The notes beneath the pieces are model-generated. The model saw only the letters and a program-made list of their open reading frames with translations, did not search any database and was not told where the DNA came from. Both the position numbers and the translations under genes were made by a program. This document shows, piece by piece, positions 28,037 to 36,051 of a stretch of 64,000 bases of DNA. The stretch spans positions 806,001 through 870,000 of the forward strand of contig JBCHKQ010000001.1 of NCBI GenBank assembly GCA_039023545.1, given 5' to 3'. The DNA comes from Spirochaetia bacterium 38H-sp (GTDB taxonomy: Bacteria; Spirochaetota; Spirochaetia; Winmispirales; Winmispiraceae). Position 1 is the stretch's first letter; each line of letters begins with the position of its first letter.

Positions 28037-28511
28037 GAAGAATCTGGATTTAGCTCTTATTGTACTTTTTTTCCTTGCCGCTTTAGCTCTCATGTTGTCT
28101 GCTTTCTGGATTTTAAATCCGTATTTTGCTTCTGATGATTCCGATGCTAAGGCTTTTGACAAGTTTTCTGTTTCTTATATGCCCGGGACAGGAGAGATGC
28201 TGGACAGACATATAAGGCTTTATCTGTCTGACTCATCTGCTTATAGGTATGTAGCGGCTGTTTCTATGCGTTGGAATGGTATTCTTAAGGCTTTTTTTGC
28301 TTATTCTGATTCTGGTACTCTTGTTTCTGTTTTTATACCGCATAATGGATTTGTTGCTTCAGAGAATCTTTTTCCTTCTGATATTGCCGCTTATATAGAA
28401 GGCAAGGAAGATAAAAATGATGTTTACATATCCGCACTCTTTCTCTCACGTGCGAGAACACTGGATATGAGAATAAAAAAACTTCTTACGGATAAGGGGT
28501 ATCTGAGGTGA
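28023..28511 (+). CDS. Degenerate RnfG-like subunit without the flavinylation threonine
   Basis: 162 residues against about 200 for RnfG. One N-terminal membrane helix (9-30) and an outside domain, in the RnfG position of the operon. Where RnfG has SGATxTS near the C-terminus, this protein has ISALFLSRA (136-144): the modified Thr is absent, so covalent FMN is not expected. ATG 28023 lies inside the end of rnfD-like, with a G-rich RBS. The assignment rests on position, topology and this local alignment, so it is weaker than for the neighbours. Confidence 0.6.
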   Translation: MKKTEKNLDLALIVLFFLAALALMLSAFWILNPYFASDDSDAKAFDKFSVSYMPGTGEMLDRHIRLYLSDSSAYRYVAAVSMRWNGILKAFFAYSDSGTLVSVFIPHNGFVASENLFPSDIAAYIEGKEDKNDVYISALFLSRARTLDMRIKKLLTDKGYLR

Positions 28512-29116
28512 AAAAGGTCGGTGTATTAAAAAACAATTCTCTCCTCTCTTTTTCTATGGGTCTTATCCCTGCTCTGGCTTTGACCTCTTATCTGGGGTAT
28601 GGTCTTCTTCTTGCTCTGAGTGCTTTTCTTATTGTGCTTTTTATCAGCATGATTTTATCTTCTTTTAGAGATTATCTTGAGACGGATTCTATGAGGCTTC
28701 CTGTTTTTTTTATAATCTCAGGGACGTTTATTACTCTTGTCGAGCTAGTGTTGGAGGCAGTTTTCCCTTCTCTTTTGGCTGTATTTGGTCCTTATCTTGC
28801 TATTCTTGTTGTCGGTTCCCTTGTTTGGGGTTATGCTGTTCCTTATTCTTTTGCTCATAGGCCTAAGCGTACTTTTTTTATGGCTCTTAGACTTGGTGCA
28901 GGTTATGGTCTTGCTGTTGTGTTTATTTCTTTTATACGGGATATTATGGGGCATGGGAGCATCTCGTTTTATCCTTTTTCTGAGATGGTTGTGGAGTTGG
29001 GAGCTGCCAGAGACTACAGGTTGATTGTTTTTTCTGTGGCACCGGGAGCTTTTTTTGTCCTTGCTTTTGTTTCTGCTTTGTTTAGAAAGTTCTTTGAGAA
29101 GAGGGGGGAAGAATGA
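28508..29116 (+). CDS. RnfE-like membrane subunit lacking the Fe-S cysteines
   Basis: 202 residues, six helices, clear RnfE relation: KNNSLLSFSMGLIPALALTS matches KNNS...LGLCPLLAVTS, RDIMGHGSI matches REIIGNGT, and APGAFF matches PPGAF. The membrane cluster cysteines are replaced: Ile20 stands for the LCP cysteine and Ser104 for the TNC cysteine. GTG start at 28508 overlaps the previous stop. Canonical RnfA and RnfE share one Fe-S cluster in the membrane centre. Confidence 0.82.
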   Translation: MKKVGVLKNNSLLSFSMGLIPALALTSYLGYGLLLALSAFLIVLFISMILSSFRDYLETDSMRLPVFFIISGTFITLVELVLEAVFPSLLAVFGPYLAILVVGSLVWGYAVPYSFAHRPKRTFFMALRLGAGYGLAVVFISFIRDIMGHGSISFYPFSEMVVELGAARDYRLIVFSVAPGAFFVLAFVSALFRKFFEKRGEE

Positions 29117-29685
29117 GTTTTTTTATTTTCTCTGTTTTCTATAATCCTGTTTTTTATTTTTTTCTTGGGGCTTCTCTTGTTATTTTTGCTCCTTCTTCCA
29201 TAAGGGATGCGTTAAAGCTTGGTTTTTTTACTATGGTTCTTCTTTTTTTTGCCGGTTCTTTCCAATTTGTTATGGAGACTTTTTGGCTGGATGTTACCGG
29301 TATGCTGGCTTTTCGCCTGATTGTTTTTTTTGTGGGTTTTTCTGTTATTCTTCTTGCTGCTTTTTATCTTGGAAAGAGTTTTTTTCCAAAATTAATGGAA
29401 TGTTTTTATGATTTTATACGTGATGGCAGCATTATTAGTCTTGTTTTGGGTCTTGTTTTTATCATAATGGATCAGAGGATGTCTTTTTTACAGTCTGTTT
29501 TTGCTTTTTTTTCTGCAGGTATTGGTTTTCTTATAGCTTTACTTGCTTTTGTTGGGATTTCTAATTCTATCCGTGATAAGGTTGTCCCGACTTCTATGCA
29601 GGGGCTTCCTGTAAGGATTTTGAGTGCCGGGCTTGTTTCTATGTTTTTTATGGCAGTAGGGGAAGCTTTTTTATATAATTTTTAG
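29113..29685 (+). CDS. RnfA-like membrane subunit lacking the Fe-S cysteines
   Basis: 190 residues, six helices, RnfA relation clear at FYNPVFYFFLGASLVIF (ordinary NNFVLVKFLGLCPFMGV), SFLQSVFAFFSAGIGF and the C-terminal ILSAGLVSMFFM. Ser21 replaces the LCP cysteine and Ser109 the TNC cysteine. Together with the RnfE-like protein, all four ligands of the intramembrane cluster are gone. Last gene of the operon; no rnfB follows. A partial repeat element lies just downstream. Confidence 0.82.
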   Translation: MSFFIFSVFYNPVFYFFLGASLVIFAPSSIRDALKLGFFTMVLLFFAGSFQFVMETFWLDVTGMLAFRLIVFFVGFSVILLAAFYLGKSFFPKLMECFYDFIRDGSIISLVLGLVFIIMDQRMSFLQSVFAFFSAGIGFLIALLAFVGISNSIRDKVVPTSMQGLPVRILSAGLVSMFFMAVGEAFLYNF

Positions 29686-29701
29686 CCTGCAAAAAGGGCG
29701 C

Positions 29702-29731
29702 GGCAGGCTCTGCATTGCTGAGCCGTTCGGT
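29702..29731 (-). repeat. Capped-hairpin element, partial copy R5 (reverse)
   Basis: Short stem GGCTC/GAGCC (29706-29710 with 29720-29724) followed by CGTTCGGT (29724-29731). The other cap is degraded. Lies just after the RnfA-like gene. Confidence 0.55.
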
Positions 29732-29757
29732 TGTAATATAATTCCTCATAGGCTTAC

Positions 29758-29786
29758 TTGACTAAGATATTTCTACGTTGCATAAT
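29758..29786 (+). promoter_or_regulatory. Candidate promoter of the bS22-like gene
   Basis: TTGACT (29758-29763), 17-nt spacer, CATAAT (29781-29786). Confidence 0.6.
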
Positions 29787-29821
29787 GCTTTTTAATATTT
29801 CCCACATAAGGAGTGCATGCT

Positions 29822-29917
29822 GTGCCTTGCGGAAGAAAAAGAAAAAGAAAGAAGATTGCAAAGCATAAAAGAAAGAAAAAATTAAGGAAGAATCGTCACA
29901 AGAAGAGAAAGCACTAG
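29822..29917 (+). CDS. 31-residue basic ribosomal protein (bS22 / AURKAIP1-COX24 domain type)
   Basis: GTG start at 29822 with AAGGAG 8 nt upstream; the ATG at 29817 is too close to the RBS and runs into a stop. The peptide starts MPCGRKRKRKKIAKHKRKK and ends RKNRHKKRKH, 31 residues of which about two thirds are Lys or Arg. The pattern MPxGxKRKRxKxAxHKRKKxLRKNRHKK is that of the AURKAIP1/COX24-domain small-subunit proteins (bacterial bS22 and mitochondrial mS38 relatives) seen in Bacteroidota and other phyla. It has its own promoter and terminator. Too short for ordinary gene callers. Confidence 0.85.
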   Translation: MPCGRKRKRKKIAKHKRKKKLRKNRHKKRKH

Positions 29918-29925
29918 TCTTTATA

Positions 29926-29947
29926 GGGCAGGGATTGCCCGGTTTTT
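29926..29947 (+). terminator. Short terminator after the bS22-like gene
   Basis: GGGCA/TGCCC stem with a GGGAT loop, followed by GG and TTTTT (29943-29947). Confidence 0.6.
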
Positions 29948-30066
29948 GTTGTCCGTTGTGTTTTGTGGTGACGGATTTCCTTGCGGATTTTAACCGGTTC
30001 CTTGCCCTCTATTTTTTGTCTGGATATCTATGGTTTTGTTTTTGTCTTAATATTCTTTGATTTTTA

Positions 30067-30094
30067 TTGACTTGTGTCATATTGTAGGTATATT
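30067..30094 (+). promoter_or_regulatory. Candidate promoter of dxs
   Basis: TTGACT (30067-30072), 16-nt spacer, TATATT (30089-30094). It excludes the first in-frame start codon (30057) as the real start of dxs. Confidence 0.6.
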
Positions 30095-30161
30095 CTTTTT
30101 AACACCTTATACTTTCATGGATGTTGCTGTGGATAATGTCACTTATAATGGATTTGATGAT

Positions 30162-32054
30162 ATGCTTGTTAAAAATGAGCTTCCCTCTGAAAAGTCACCT
30201 TTCTGTTCTTATCTTGAGCGTATAAACGAGCCTGGCGATATAAAAAATCTTTCCTTTAGAGAGCTTGCTTTGCTTGCAGATGAGATACGAGAGTTTATTC
30301 TGGATACTGTGAGCCGTACTGGGGGGCATCTTGCTTCCAATCTGGGTGCCGTGGAGCTTACACTTGCTTTGCACTATGTTTTTGACAGTCCGCGGGATGC
30401 TATTATCTGGGATGTTGGACACCAGTGTTATACTCATAAGCTTATAACTGGAAGAAGAGAACGTTTTGCTACTCTCCGTCAAAAAGGGGGGCTTAGTGGT
30501 TTCCCTCGTCCAGAGGAGAGTCCGCACGATATTGTAGAGACCGGACATGCTTCTACTTCTATCTCCAGTGGTCTTGGACTCCTCGTGGGGAGAGAGATTC
30601 TTGATATAAAGGGACATGTGATTGCTGTTATAGGAGATGGTGCTTTAACCGGTGGTCTCGCTTTGGAGGCTCTCAACCATGCCGGTCATCTAAAAAAGAA
30701 TCTCATTATTATCCTCAATGACAATGATATGTCCATAAGTCCCAATGTGGGTGCAATCTCTTATTATATAAGCAGACTTTCAACTTCTTCTTCTTATCAG
30801 GGGGTAAGGGACAGGATAGACAGTCTTATCAAGTCCATTCCTCATTATGGTGATTCTGCTTTAAAGCTGGTTGAGAGGTTTAAAGCCGCTGTAAAATCTG
30901 TTGTATATGAAGAGAACTTATTTTCTCATCTTGGTTTTGAGTATGTAGGTCCTGTCGACGGGCATGATATAGAAAGGCTTGTTTCCAATTTTTTGCGTGT
31001 CAAAGAACTGTCTAAGCCTGTTGTAGTGCATGTAAAGACCCAAAAAGGCAAAGGCTATCATCATTCTGAGAGCAATCCCACTTCCTACCACGGGGTTGGA
31101 CCTTTTTCCATAGAGACAGGTTCTTCCGGCTCATCTTCTGCTTCTCCGTCTTTTACTTCTGCATTTTCTGCTTCTCTCATAAAATATGCTGAAGTAGATA
31201 ATAAGATAACTGCCATAACCGCAGCAATGGAAACCGGTACGGGGCTTTCTTCTTTTAAAGAGCGTTTTCCCGATCGTTTTTTTGATGTGGGCATTGCCGA
31301 GCAGCATGCCTTGACCTTTGCCTCAGGACTTGCAAGAGCAGGGCTCAAGCCGGTTGTTGCTATATATGCCACTTTTCTACAGCGGGCTTTGGACCAGCTT
31401 ATACATGACATAGCGCTTCCGGGGCTTCCTGTTGTACTTGCTGTGGATAGAGCAGGTCTTGTTCCTGGTGACGGAGATACTCATCAGGGAATATATGACC
31501 TTGCCATGCTGAGGGCTGTCCCTTCTCTTAGTGTCCTTATGCCCTCTACTTCCTGTGAGATGAACATGATGCTGGGATGGGCACTTTCTGCAGACAGCCC
31601 TGTGGTAATACGTTATCCTAAGGACACTTGCCTGTCGGAAGATGGTGCTTTTATATCTCCTCTTGAGAAAGGCCGAGGAATATTTGTAAGAAAAACAGGC
31701 AGTGCAGATAGACTTATAATAGGCTATGGCGGACATATCCGTGAGTGCATCAAAGCCGCAGAACTTGCGGAAAAGCAGGGTATCAAGTGTGATGTGTACA
31801 GCCTCAGGTTCTTAAAGCCCCTTGATATTGATTATCTATCTGCAGTATGTAAGCCATATAAAAAAATAATCATAGCAGAAGACATAGCTGCCTCAGGTGG
31901 AGTGGGCAGTCTGATAAAATCCGAGCTCGCAGATACTACTGATGCGGTCATAACTTTGAGAGCAGTATCCGACGAGTTTCCTCAGCATGCAACGCGTGAA
32001 GAACTCTTGGCTTCCTACGGACTTGATGCAAAAAGCCTTGTAAAGCTTATATAA
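30162..32054 (+). CDS. dxs: 1-deoxy-D-xylulose-5-phosphate synthase
   Basis: 630 residues from ATG 30162; ATG 30117 is an alternative, and neither has a strong RBS. The Dxs landmarks are present: SRTGGHLASNLGAVELTLAL, DVGHQCYTHKLITGR, the TPP motif GDGALTGG...NDNDMS, and DRAGLVPGDGDTHQG. It condenses pyruvate and glyceraldehyde 3-phosphate in the first step of the MEP isoprenoid pathway; the product also feeds thiamine and pyridoxal synthesis. The gene stands alone here between its own promoter and a repeat pair. Confidence 0.95.
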   Translation: MLVKNELPSEKSPFCSYLERINEPGDIKNLSFRELALLADEIREFILDTVSRTGGHLASNLGAVELTLALHYVFDSPRDAIIWDVGHQCYTHKLITGRRERFATLRQKGGLSGFPRPEESPHDIVETGHASTSISSGLGLLVGREILDIKGHVIAVIGDGALTGGLALEALNHAGHLKKNLIIILNDNDMSISPNVGAISYYISRLSTSSSYQGVRDRIDSLIKSIPHYGDSALKLVERFKAAVKSVVYEENLFSHLGFEYVGPVDGHDIERLVSNFLRVKELSKPVVVHVKTQKGKGYHHSESNPTSYHGVGPFSIETGSSGSSSASPSFTSAFSASLIKYAEVDNKITAITAAMETGTGLSSFKERFPDRFFDVGIAEQHALTFASGLARAGLKPVVAIYATFLQRALDQLIHDIALPGLPVVLAVDRAGLVPGDGDTHQGIYDLAMLRAVPSLSVLMPSTSCEMNMMLGWALSADSPVVIRYPKDTCLSEDGAFISPLEKGRGIFVRKTGSADRLIIGYGGHIRECIKAAELAEKQGIKCDVYSLRFLKPLDIDYLSAVCKPYKKIIIAEDIAASGGVGSLIKSELADTTDAVITLRAVSDEFPQHATREELLASYGLDAKSLVKLI

Positions 32055-32060
32055 AAATAA

Positions 32061-32106
32061 TCTGAACGTACAGACTCGCTATCTCTCGTCCGTACTGCCT
32101 CCGGCG
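32061..32106 (+). repeat. Capped-hairpin element, copy R6a
   Basis: Variant cap TCTGAACG at 32061-32068, stem GTACAGAC with GTCCGTAC (one mismatch; 32068-32075 with 32088-32095), cap TGCCTCCGGCG at 32096-32106. It pairs with R6b; the 162 bp between them hold no other feature that I can support. Confidence 0.75.
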
Positions 32107-32268
32107 GTAGGAAATTATAGTTTGGTGTGAGAAAAAAGTTTGGTGATTAAAAATCCGATTTATACGGGTTGTAGAGTTTGTATTCTTGTTTTATATCATG
32201 TTGTCTTTTTTTTTGCTCATATAATATATAGTGTGACTAAAGCATATGTCGTTGATATTTTGTTTTTC

Positions 32269-32313
32269 TGCCAGAGGCAGCGATATGCCGCTATGCGGCA
32301 TATCGCGTTCGGG
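32269..32313 (-). repeat. Capped-hairpin element, copy R6b (reverse)
   Basis: TGCCAGAGGCA at 32269-32279, perfect 12-bp stem GCGATATGCCGC (32280-32291) with 32295-32306, then CGTTCGGG at 32306-32313. Confidence 0.8.
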
Positions 32314-32356
32314 CTAAGATGTGATTTTTCTTGAGCTGAGCAGGTGCCATTTTTGG

Positions 32357-32385
32357 TTGACAGGGTATTGTTTTATCAGTACCAT
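32357..32385 (+). promoter_or_regulatory. Candidate promoter of the E1-lipoyl-FabH fusion gene
   Basis: TTGACA (32357-32362), 17-nt spacer, TACCAT (32380-32385). A TATAAT 5 nt further down would need an over-long spacer. Confidence 0.5.
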
Positions 32386-32419
32386 ATAATCAACCCATGG
32401 CCGAATAAGAGGAGGAATT

Positions 32420-35400
32420 ATGGAGAATAAGAATAAGTTTCTTTCTATATATCAATATATGTATATGGCAAGAGAGATTGACCGCCTGGAAGAGGATTAT
32501 ACCAAGCGGGGTGAGGCTTTTTTTACGGTCTCTGGTGCAGGGCATGAGGCTTCTGCAGTTCTTGCGGATTTTTTTACGCCTTCCGACTGGCTACATTGTC
32601 ACTATAGGGATAAGGCTCTGATGCTTGCCAGGGGGCTGGAGCCGGTACAGTTTTTTCATTCTCTTTTTACTAATAAGGATTCTCATTCTGCCGGCAGACA
32701 GATGAGTGCCCATATAAGTGATCCTGAGCTTAAGATTTTGAGTATCGTAGGACCGGTAGGTAATTCTGCTCTGCAGGCTGCAGGTGTTGCCAAGGCTGTT
32801 AAGGATAAGCCCGATAAGCCGGTTGTCCTTTGTTCTCTTGGTGATGGGATGACTCAGCAGGGGGATGTTCTGGAGGCTATTGCCCAGGCTGTGCGTGACG
32901 AGCTTCCTGTTTTGTTTTTTATAGAAGATAATAAATATGCTATTTCTACAAAGACTCGGGGCAAGACTTTCTATGACAGACCGGATGGCAAGGCATCTGA
33001 GTTTTACGGGATTCCTATAGATTATGTCGATGGTACGGATGCGGTAAAAGCTTATGAGTCGCTTAAGCCTGTTGTGGATGGTATGAGGGGTGATAGAAAA
33101 CCTAGGATTGTTGTTTTTGAGGTAGAGAGGTTGTGCAATCATACCAATGCGGATGATGAGAGCATATACCGCCCGGAAGAAGAGAGAAAGCAAGTAAGGG
33201 AAGCTGCTGATCCTATAAAGAAACTGAGAGCTTTTCTTATATCCGAGGGGGTAAAAGAGGATGAGCTTGCGTCTTTGGAAAAGGGGATAACGGAGAGGCT
33301 GGAGGCTATGGCAGCTGAGTCTCAGCTTGTTCCTGATCCGGAGCCTATCCATACGGCCAAGAAAGCTTTGCCCGAGAGGCTCACTAATCCTGCAATAGAG
33401 AATGAGGCTCCTGAGCTTACTGAGAATGAGCTTAGGGTTATGAGGGATGCCATACGGGATACTCTTGCAGCTAGGATGGCAGAAAACTCAGATGTGTTTC
33501 TATTCGGTGAAGATTTGGAGGATCCCAAGGGTGATGTCTTTGGTGTTACCAGAGGGCTTACCCAAAAGTTTCCCGGACAGGTGCAGAACTCTCCGCTTGC
33601 TGAGGCAAGTATTGTTGGCGTAAGCATAGGTATGGCTCTTGCTGGCAAGAGACCTGTTGCTTTTTTGCAGTTTGCAGACTTCCTGCCCATTGCCTTTAAC
33701 GAGCTTATTTCTGAGCTTGGCAGTATGTGGTGGAGGACTGACGGCGGCTGGGAATGTCCTGTAATCGTTATGGTTTCCTGTGGCGGTTATAAGCCTGGTC
33801 TAGGTCCTTTCCATGCAAGTACTTTTGATGGCGTTGCTGCCCATATACCAGGTGTGGATGTGTTTATGCCTTCCACTGCAGCAGATGCAGCCGGTCTTCT
33901 TAATAGTGCTTTTGAGTCTGGAAGGCCTACTATATTTTTCTATCCAAAGAACCTTCTCAATAGCAGAGATTTTGCTACAAAGAAGGATGTTTCCCGACAT
34001 CTTGTGCCTATAGGTAAGGCTGCTGTGAGAAGAAGAGGTGATGATATTACATTTGTATCTTGGGGAAATAATATTGTTCATTGTCTTGTTGCGGCAGAGA
34101 CACTTTCTCATAATGGTGTAGAGTCAGAGGTTATAGACCTGAGAAGCCTTTTCCCCTGGGATAAAGAGACCGTAATAGAGTCTGTAAGGAAGACAGGCAG
34201 GCTCATCGTTGTACATGAGGATACTCATACTGCAGGGCTTGGTGCTGAGGTCTTAGCTACGGTTGCCGAAGAATTGGGAGAAGCCATAGATATGGCACGT
34301 GTTACAAGGCCGGATACCTATGTGCCTTGTAATTTTCCTTCTCAACTTGAGGTTCTTCCTTCTTATAAGCGCGTTTTGGAGACTGCAGTTAAGATGCTCG
34401 GTGGTTCGGTAAGTTGGCAGAAACCGCCCAAGGCGGAAGCTGGATACTACTATCTGGAGGCTGTAGGTTCCAGCCCTTCTGATGAGCGTGTTACTGTTAT
34501 TGACTGGAAGATAAAAGAAGGTGATGAGATAAAGGCAGGTGATATCGTAGCCGAGGGAGAGGCTGATAAGGCTGTTATAGAGATAAGGGCATCCGTGTCT
34601 GGTACTGTGGAGAAAATCATGGCACCTGAGGGAGAGAGTGTTGCTGTAGGTTCTCCTATAGCAAGGATTAAGCTTCCCAAAGGTGCGGCTGCAAAGGCCA
34701 AGCCTATCACCCAGGAAGATCCTGGCAAGCCGGTTATAGAAGGGCTGGGCTCTGTCAAGAAAAAGACAAAGGTTGCATCAGATACTAAAGATGCCTACAC
34801 AAAGAATTCGCTCCCATTTATCGTGGACGTTGCAGTACGTCTTGGTTCTCGTGTTGTTGATAACCAAGAAATGTCCAAGATGTGTCCCACATGGTCCCCT
34901 GATGACATAGTTAGAAGAACGGGTATCAAAGAACGCAGATGGGCTGCAGATGGTGAGGATATCGTCAGTTTGTCTGTGGATGCCATAAAAAGCCTCTTTG
35001 CCAAAACCGGCGTGGGCATAGAGGACATAGATGAGATAATCTGTGCCACAACAACAGCTCCTCATAACAGCCCAGCACTTGCAACCCTAATACAATATGA
35101 GCTCTCCAAGGACAAAAACGGAATAACCTGTCCCGCTTATGATATCAATGCGGCATGTTCCGGTTATCTGTATGCTCTTAGGATAGCCTATGACCACATA
35201 CAGACAAATCCGGATGCTAGGATTTTGGTGGTGACTGCGGATGTTCTTTCTAGACGCGTTGACCCTGCTGATCCCTCAACTGCCCCTGTCTTTGCGGATG
35301 GAGCCAGTGCAAGCCTTGTTGCAGGCCCTGCAAGCGGACTCAAACCACGTGCAAGCCTCTACAGACCTGTGATGTCGGCAGAGGGTGAGGATGGTAGCAT

Positions 35401-35767
35401 CCTTAGAATCCCTTATACGGAGCCAATATTTATGGATGGACCGGCTGTATATCAGCGCGCAGTAAAGTCACTTATCCACGTCCTAAGGCGAGCTCTAGAA
35501 GAAAATGGTCTAAGCCTTGATGATATGGACCTCATGGTTCCCCATCAGGCAAACCAGCGTATAATAGATGCCGTAAGAAAGAGGATTAAACTCCCTGAGG
35601 AAAAGGTCTACAGCATAATCGACACTATGGGTAATACATCTGCGACAACCATCCCCGTGTGTCTTGAGAAGATCTTTGCTGACTCTGTAGAACCTGGCAA
35701 GATTCTTGGCCTTACAACCTTTGGTGCGGGCTTTACCTTTGCAGGCGGAGTCTTAAAGCTTGTCTGA
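32420..35767 (+). CDS. Fusion of 2-oxoacid dehydrogenase E1alpha, E1beta, lipoyl domain and FabH (KAS III)
   Basis: A single uninterrupted 1115-residue frame preceded by GAGGAGG. E1alpha spans about 1-310, with TPP motif GDGMTQQGD...IEDN near residue 141; E1beta about 325-665; a lipoyl domain about 676-750, with attachment Lys717 in EADKAVIEI. After a 45-residue linker a complete ketoacyl-ACP synthase III runs about 796-1115, with Cys913 (NAACSGYLYAL), His1042 (PHQANQ) and Asn1072 (MGNTSA). No E2 acyltransferase or peripheral-subunit domain is present. E1 decarboxylates a 2-oxoacid and loads acyl onto lipoate; FabH starts fatty acids from acyl primers and malonyl-ACP. Direct hand-over to FabH, probably for branched-chain fatty acids, is inference. 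A strong terminator follows. Confidence 0.92.
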   Translation: MENKNKFLSIYQYMYMAREIDRLEEDYTKRGEAFFTVSGAGHEASAVLADFFTPSDWLHCHYRDKALMLARGLEPVQFFHSLFTNKDSHSAGRQMSAHISDPELKILSIVGPVGNSALQAAGVAKAVKDKPDKPVVLCSLGDGMTQQGDVLEAIAQAVRDELPVLFFIEDNKYAISTKTRGKTFYDRPDGKASEFYGIPIDYVDGTDAVKAYESLKPVVDGMRGDRKPRIVVFEVERLCNHTNADDESIYRPEEERKQVREAADPIKKLRAFLISEGVKEDELASLEKGITERLEAMAAESQLVPDPEPIHTAKKALPERLTNPAIENEAPELTENELRVMRDAIRDTLAARMAENSDVFLFGEDLEDPKGDVFGVTRGLTQKFPGQVQNSPLAEASIVGVSIGMALAGKRPVAFLQFADFLPIAFNELISELGSMWWRTDGGWECPVIVMVSCGGYKPGLGPFHASTFDGVAAHIPGVDVFMPSTAADAAGLLNSAFESGRPTIFFYPKNLLNSRDFATKKDVSRHLVPIGKAAVRRRGDDITFVSWGNNIVHCLVAAETLSHNGVESEVIDLRSLFPWDKETVIESVRKTGRLIVVHEDTHTAGLGAEVLATVAEELGEAIDMARVTRPDTYVPCNFPSQLEVLPSYKRVLETAVKMLGGSVSWQKPPKAEAGYYYLEAVGSSPSDERVTVIDWKIKEGDEIKAGDIVAEGEADKAVIEIRASVSGTVEKIMAPEGESVAVGSPIARIKLPKGAAAKAKPITQEDPGKPVIEGLGSVKKKTKVASDTKDAYTKNSLPFIVDVAVRLGSRVVDNQEMSKMCPTWSPDDIVRRTGIKERRWAADGEDIVSLSVDAIKSLFAKTGVGIEDIDEIICATTTAPHNSPALATLIQYELSKDKNGITCPAYDINAACSGYLYALRIAYDHIQTNPDARILVVTADVLSRRVDPADPSTAPVFADGASASLVAGPASGLKPRASLYRPVMSAEGEDGSILRIPYTEPIFMDGPAVYQRAVKSLIHVLRRALEENGLSLDDMDLMVPHQANQRIIDAVRKRIKLPEEKVYSIIDTMGNTSATTIPVCLEKIFADSVEPGKILGLTTFGAGFTFAGGVLKLV

Positions 35768-35788
35768 TATATTTTCAAGAATGTTCTG

Positions 35789-35812
35789 CCGCCCCCAAGG
35801 GGCGGTTTTTTT
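35789..35812 (+). terminator. Rho-independent terminator after the fusion gene
   Basis: CCGCCCC/GGGGCGG stem with a CAA loop and seven T (35806-35812). The next repeat element begins 3 nt downstream. Confidence 0.92.
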
Positions 35813-35814
35813 AT

Positions 35815-35885
35815 ACCGAACGGCAGAATGCGCGCTATAACAGGCAGAGCAAAAATAAAAAGCGCGCTTCTGCCTGCCTCCGGCA
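35815..35885 (+). repeat. Capped-hairpin element, copy R7a
   Basis: ACCGAACG at 35815-35822, 14-bp stem with one bulged T (35822-35836 with 35861-35874), 24-nt loop, cap TGCCTCCGGCA at 35875-35885. Its arm GGCAGAA is shared with R9 and R12b. Confidence 0.8.
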
Positions 35886-35923
35886 TAATATTAAAATAGA
35901 CTTTCTGGGAAGGGATGCATATG

Positions 35924-35990
35924 CGCCGCAAGCAGGAGGGGCTGCGCCTTCTTTCTTATCTTACATAAATGGCGCAGATCCGACGCTAAG
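35924..35990 (-). repeat. Capped-hairpin element, degenerate copy R7b (reverse)
   Basis: Degenerate cap GCCGCAAGCA near 35925, stem CTGCGCC (35942-35948) with GGCGCAG (35971-35977), and CGACGCTAAG where other copies have CGACGTTCGG. Forms the second half of a pair with R7a. Confidence 0.55.
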
Positions 35991-36051
35991 TATTATTGTT
36001 AATTCTTTTTTTTCTATATAGATTATTGATATATCTTTTTACGGAGGTTTT

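Noticed and set aside
24179..29821. Hidden rnfB in the Rnf-like operon
   Set aside because: No ORF with repeated CxxCxxCxxxCP motifs other than RnfC-like exists between 24.1 and 29.8 kb on either strand.
32420..35767. Fusion gene as an artefact joining separate E1 and fabH genes
   Set aside because: One continuous frame with a coherent linker, no RBS or promoter in front of the FabH part, and consistent codon usage throughout. A long-read check would still be decisive.
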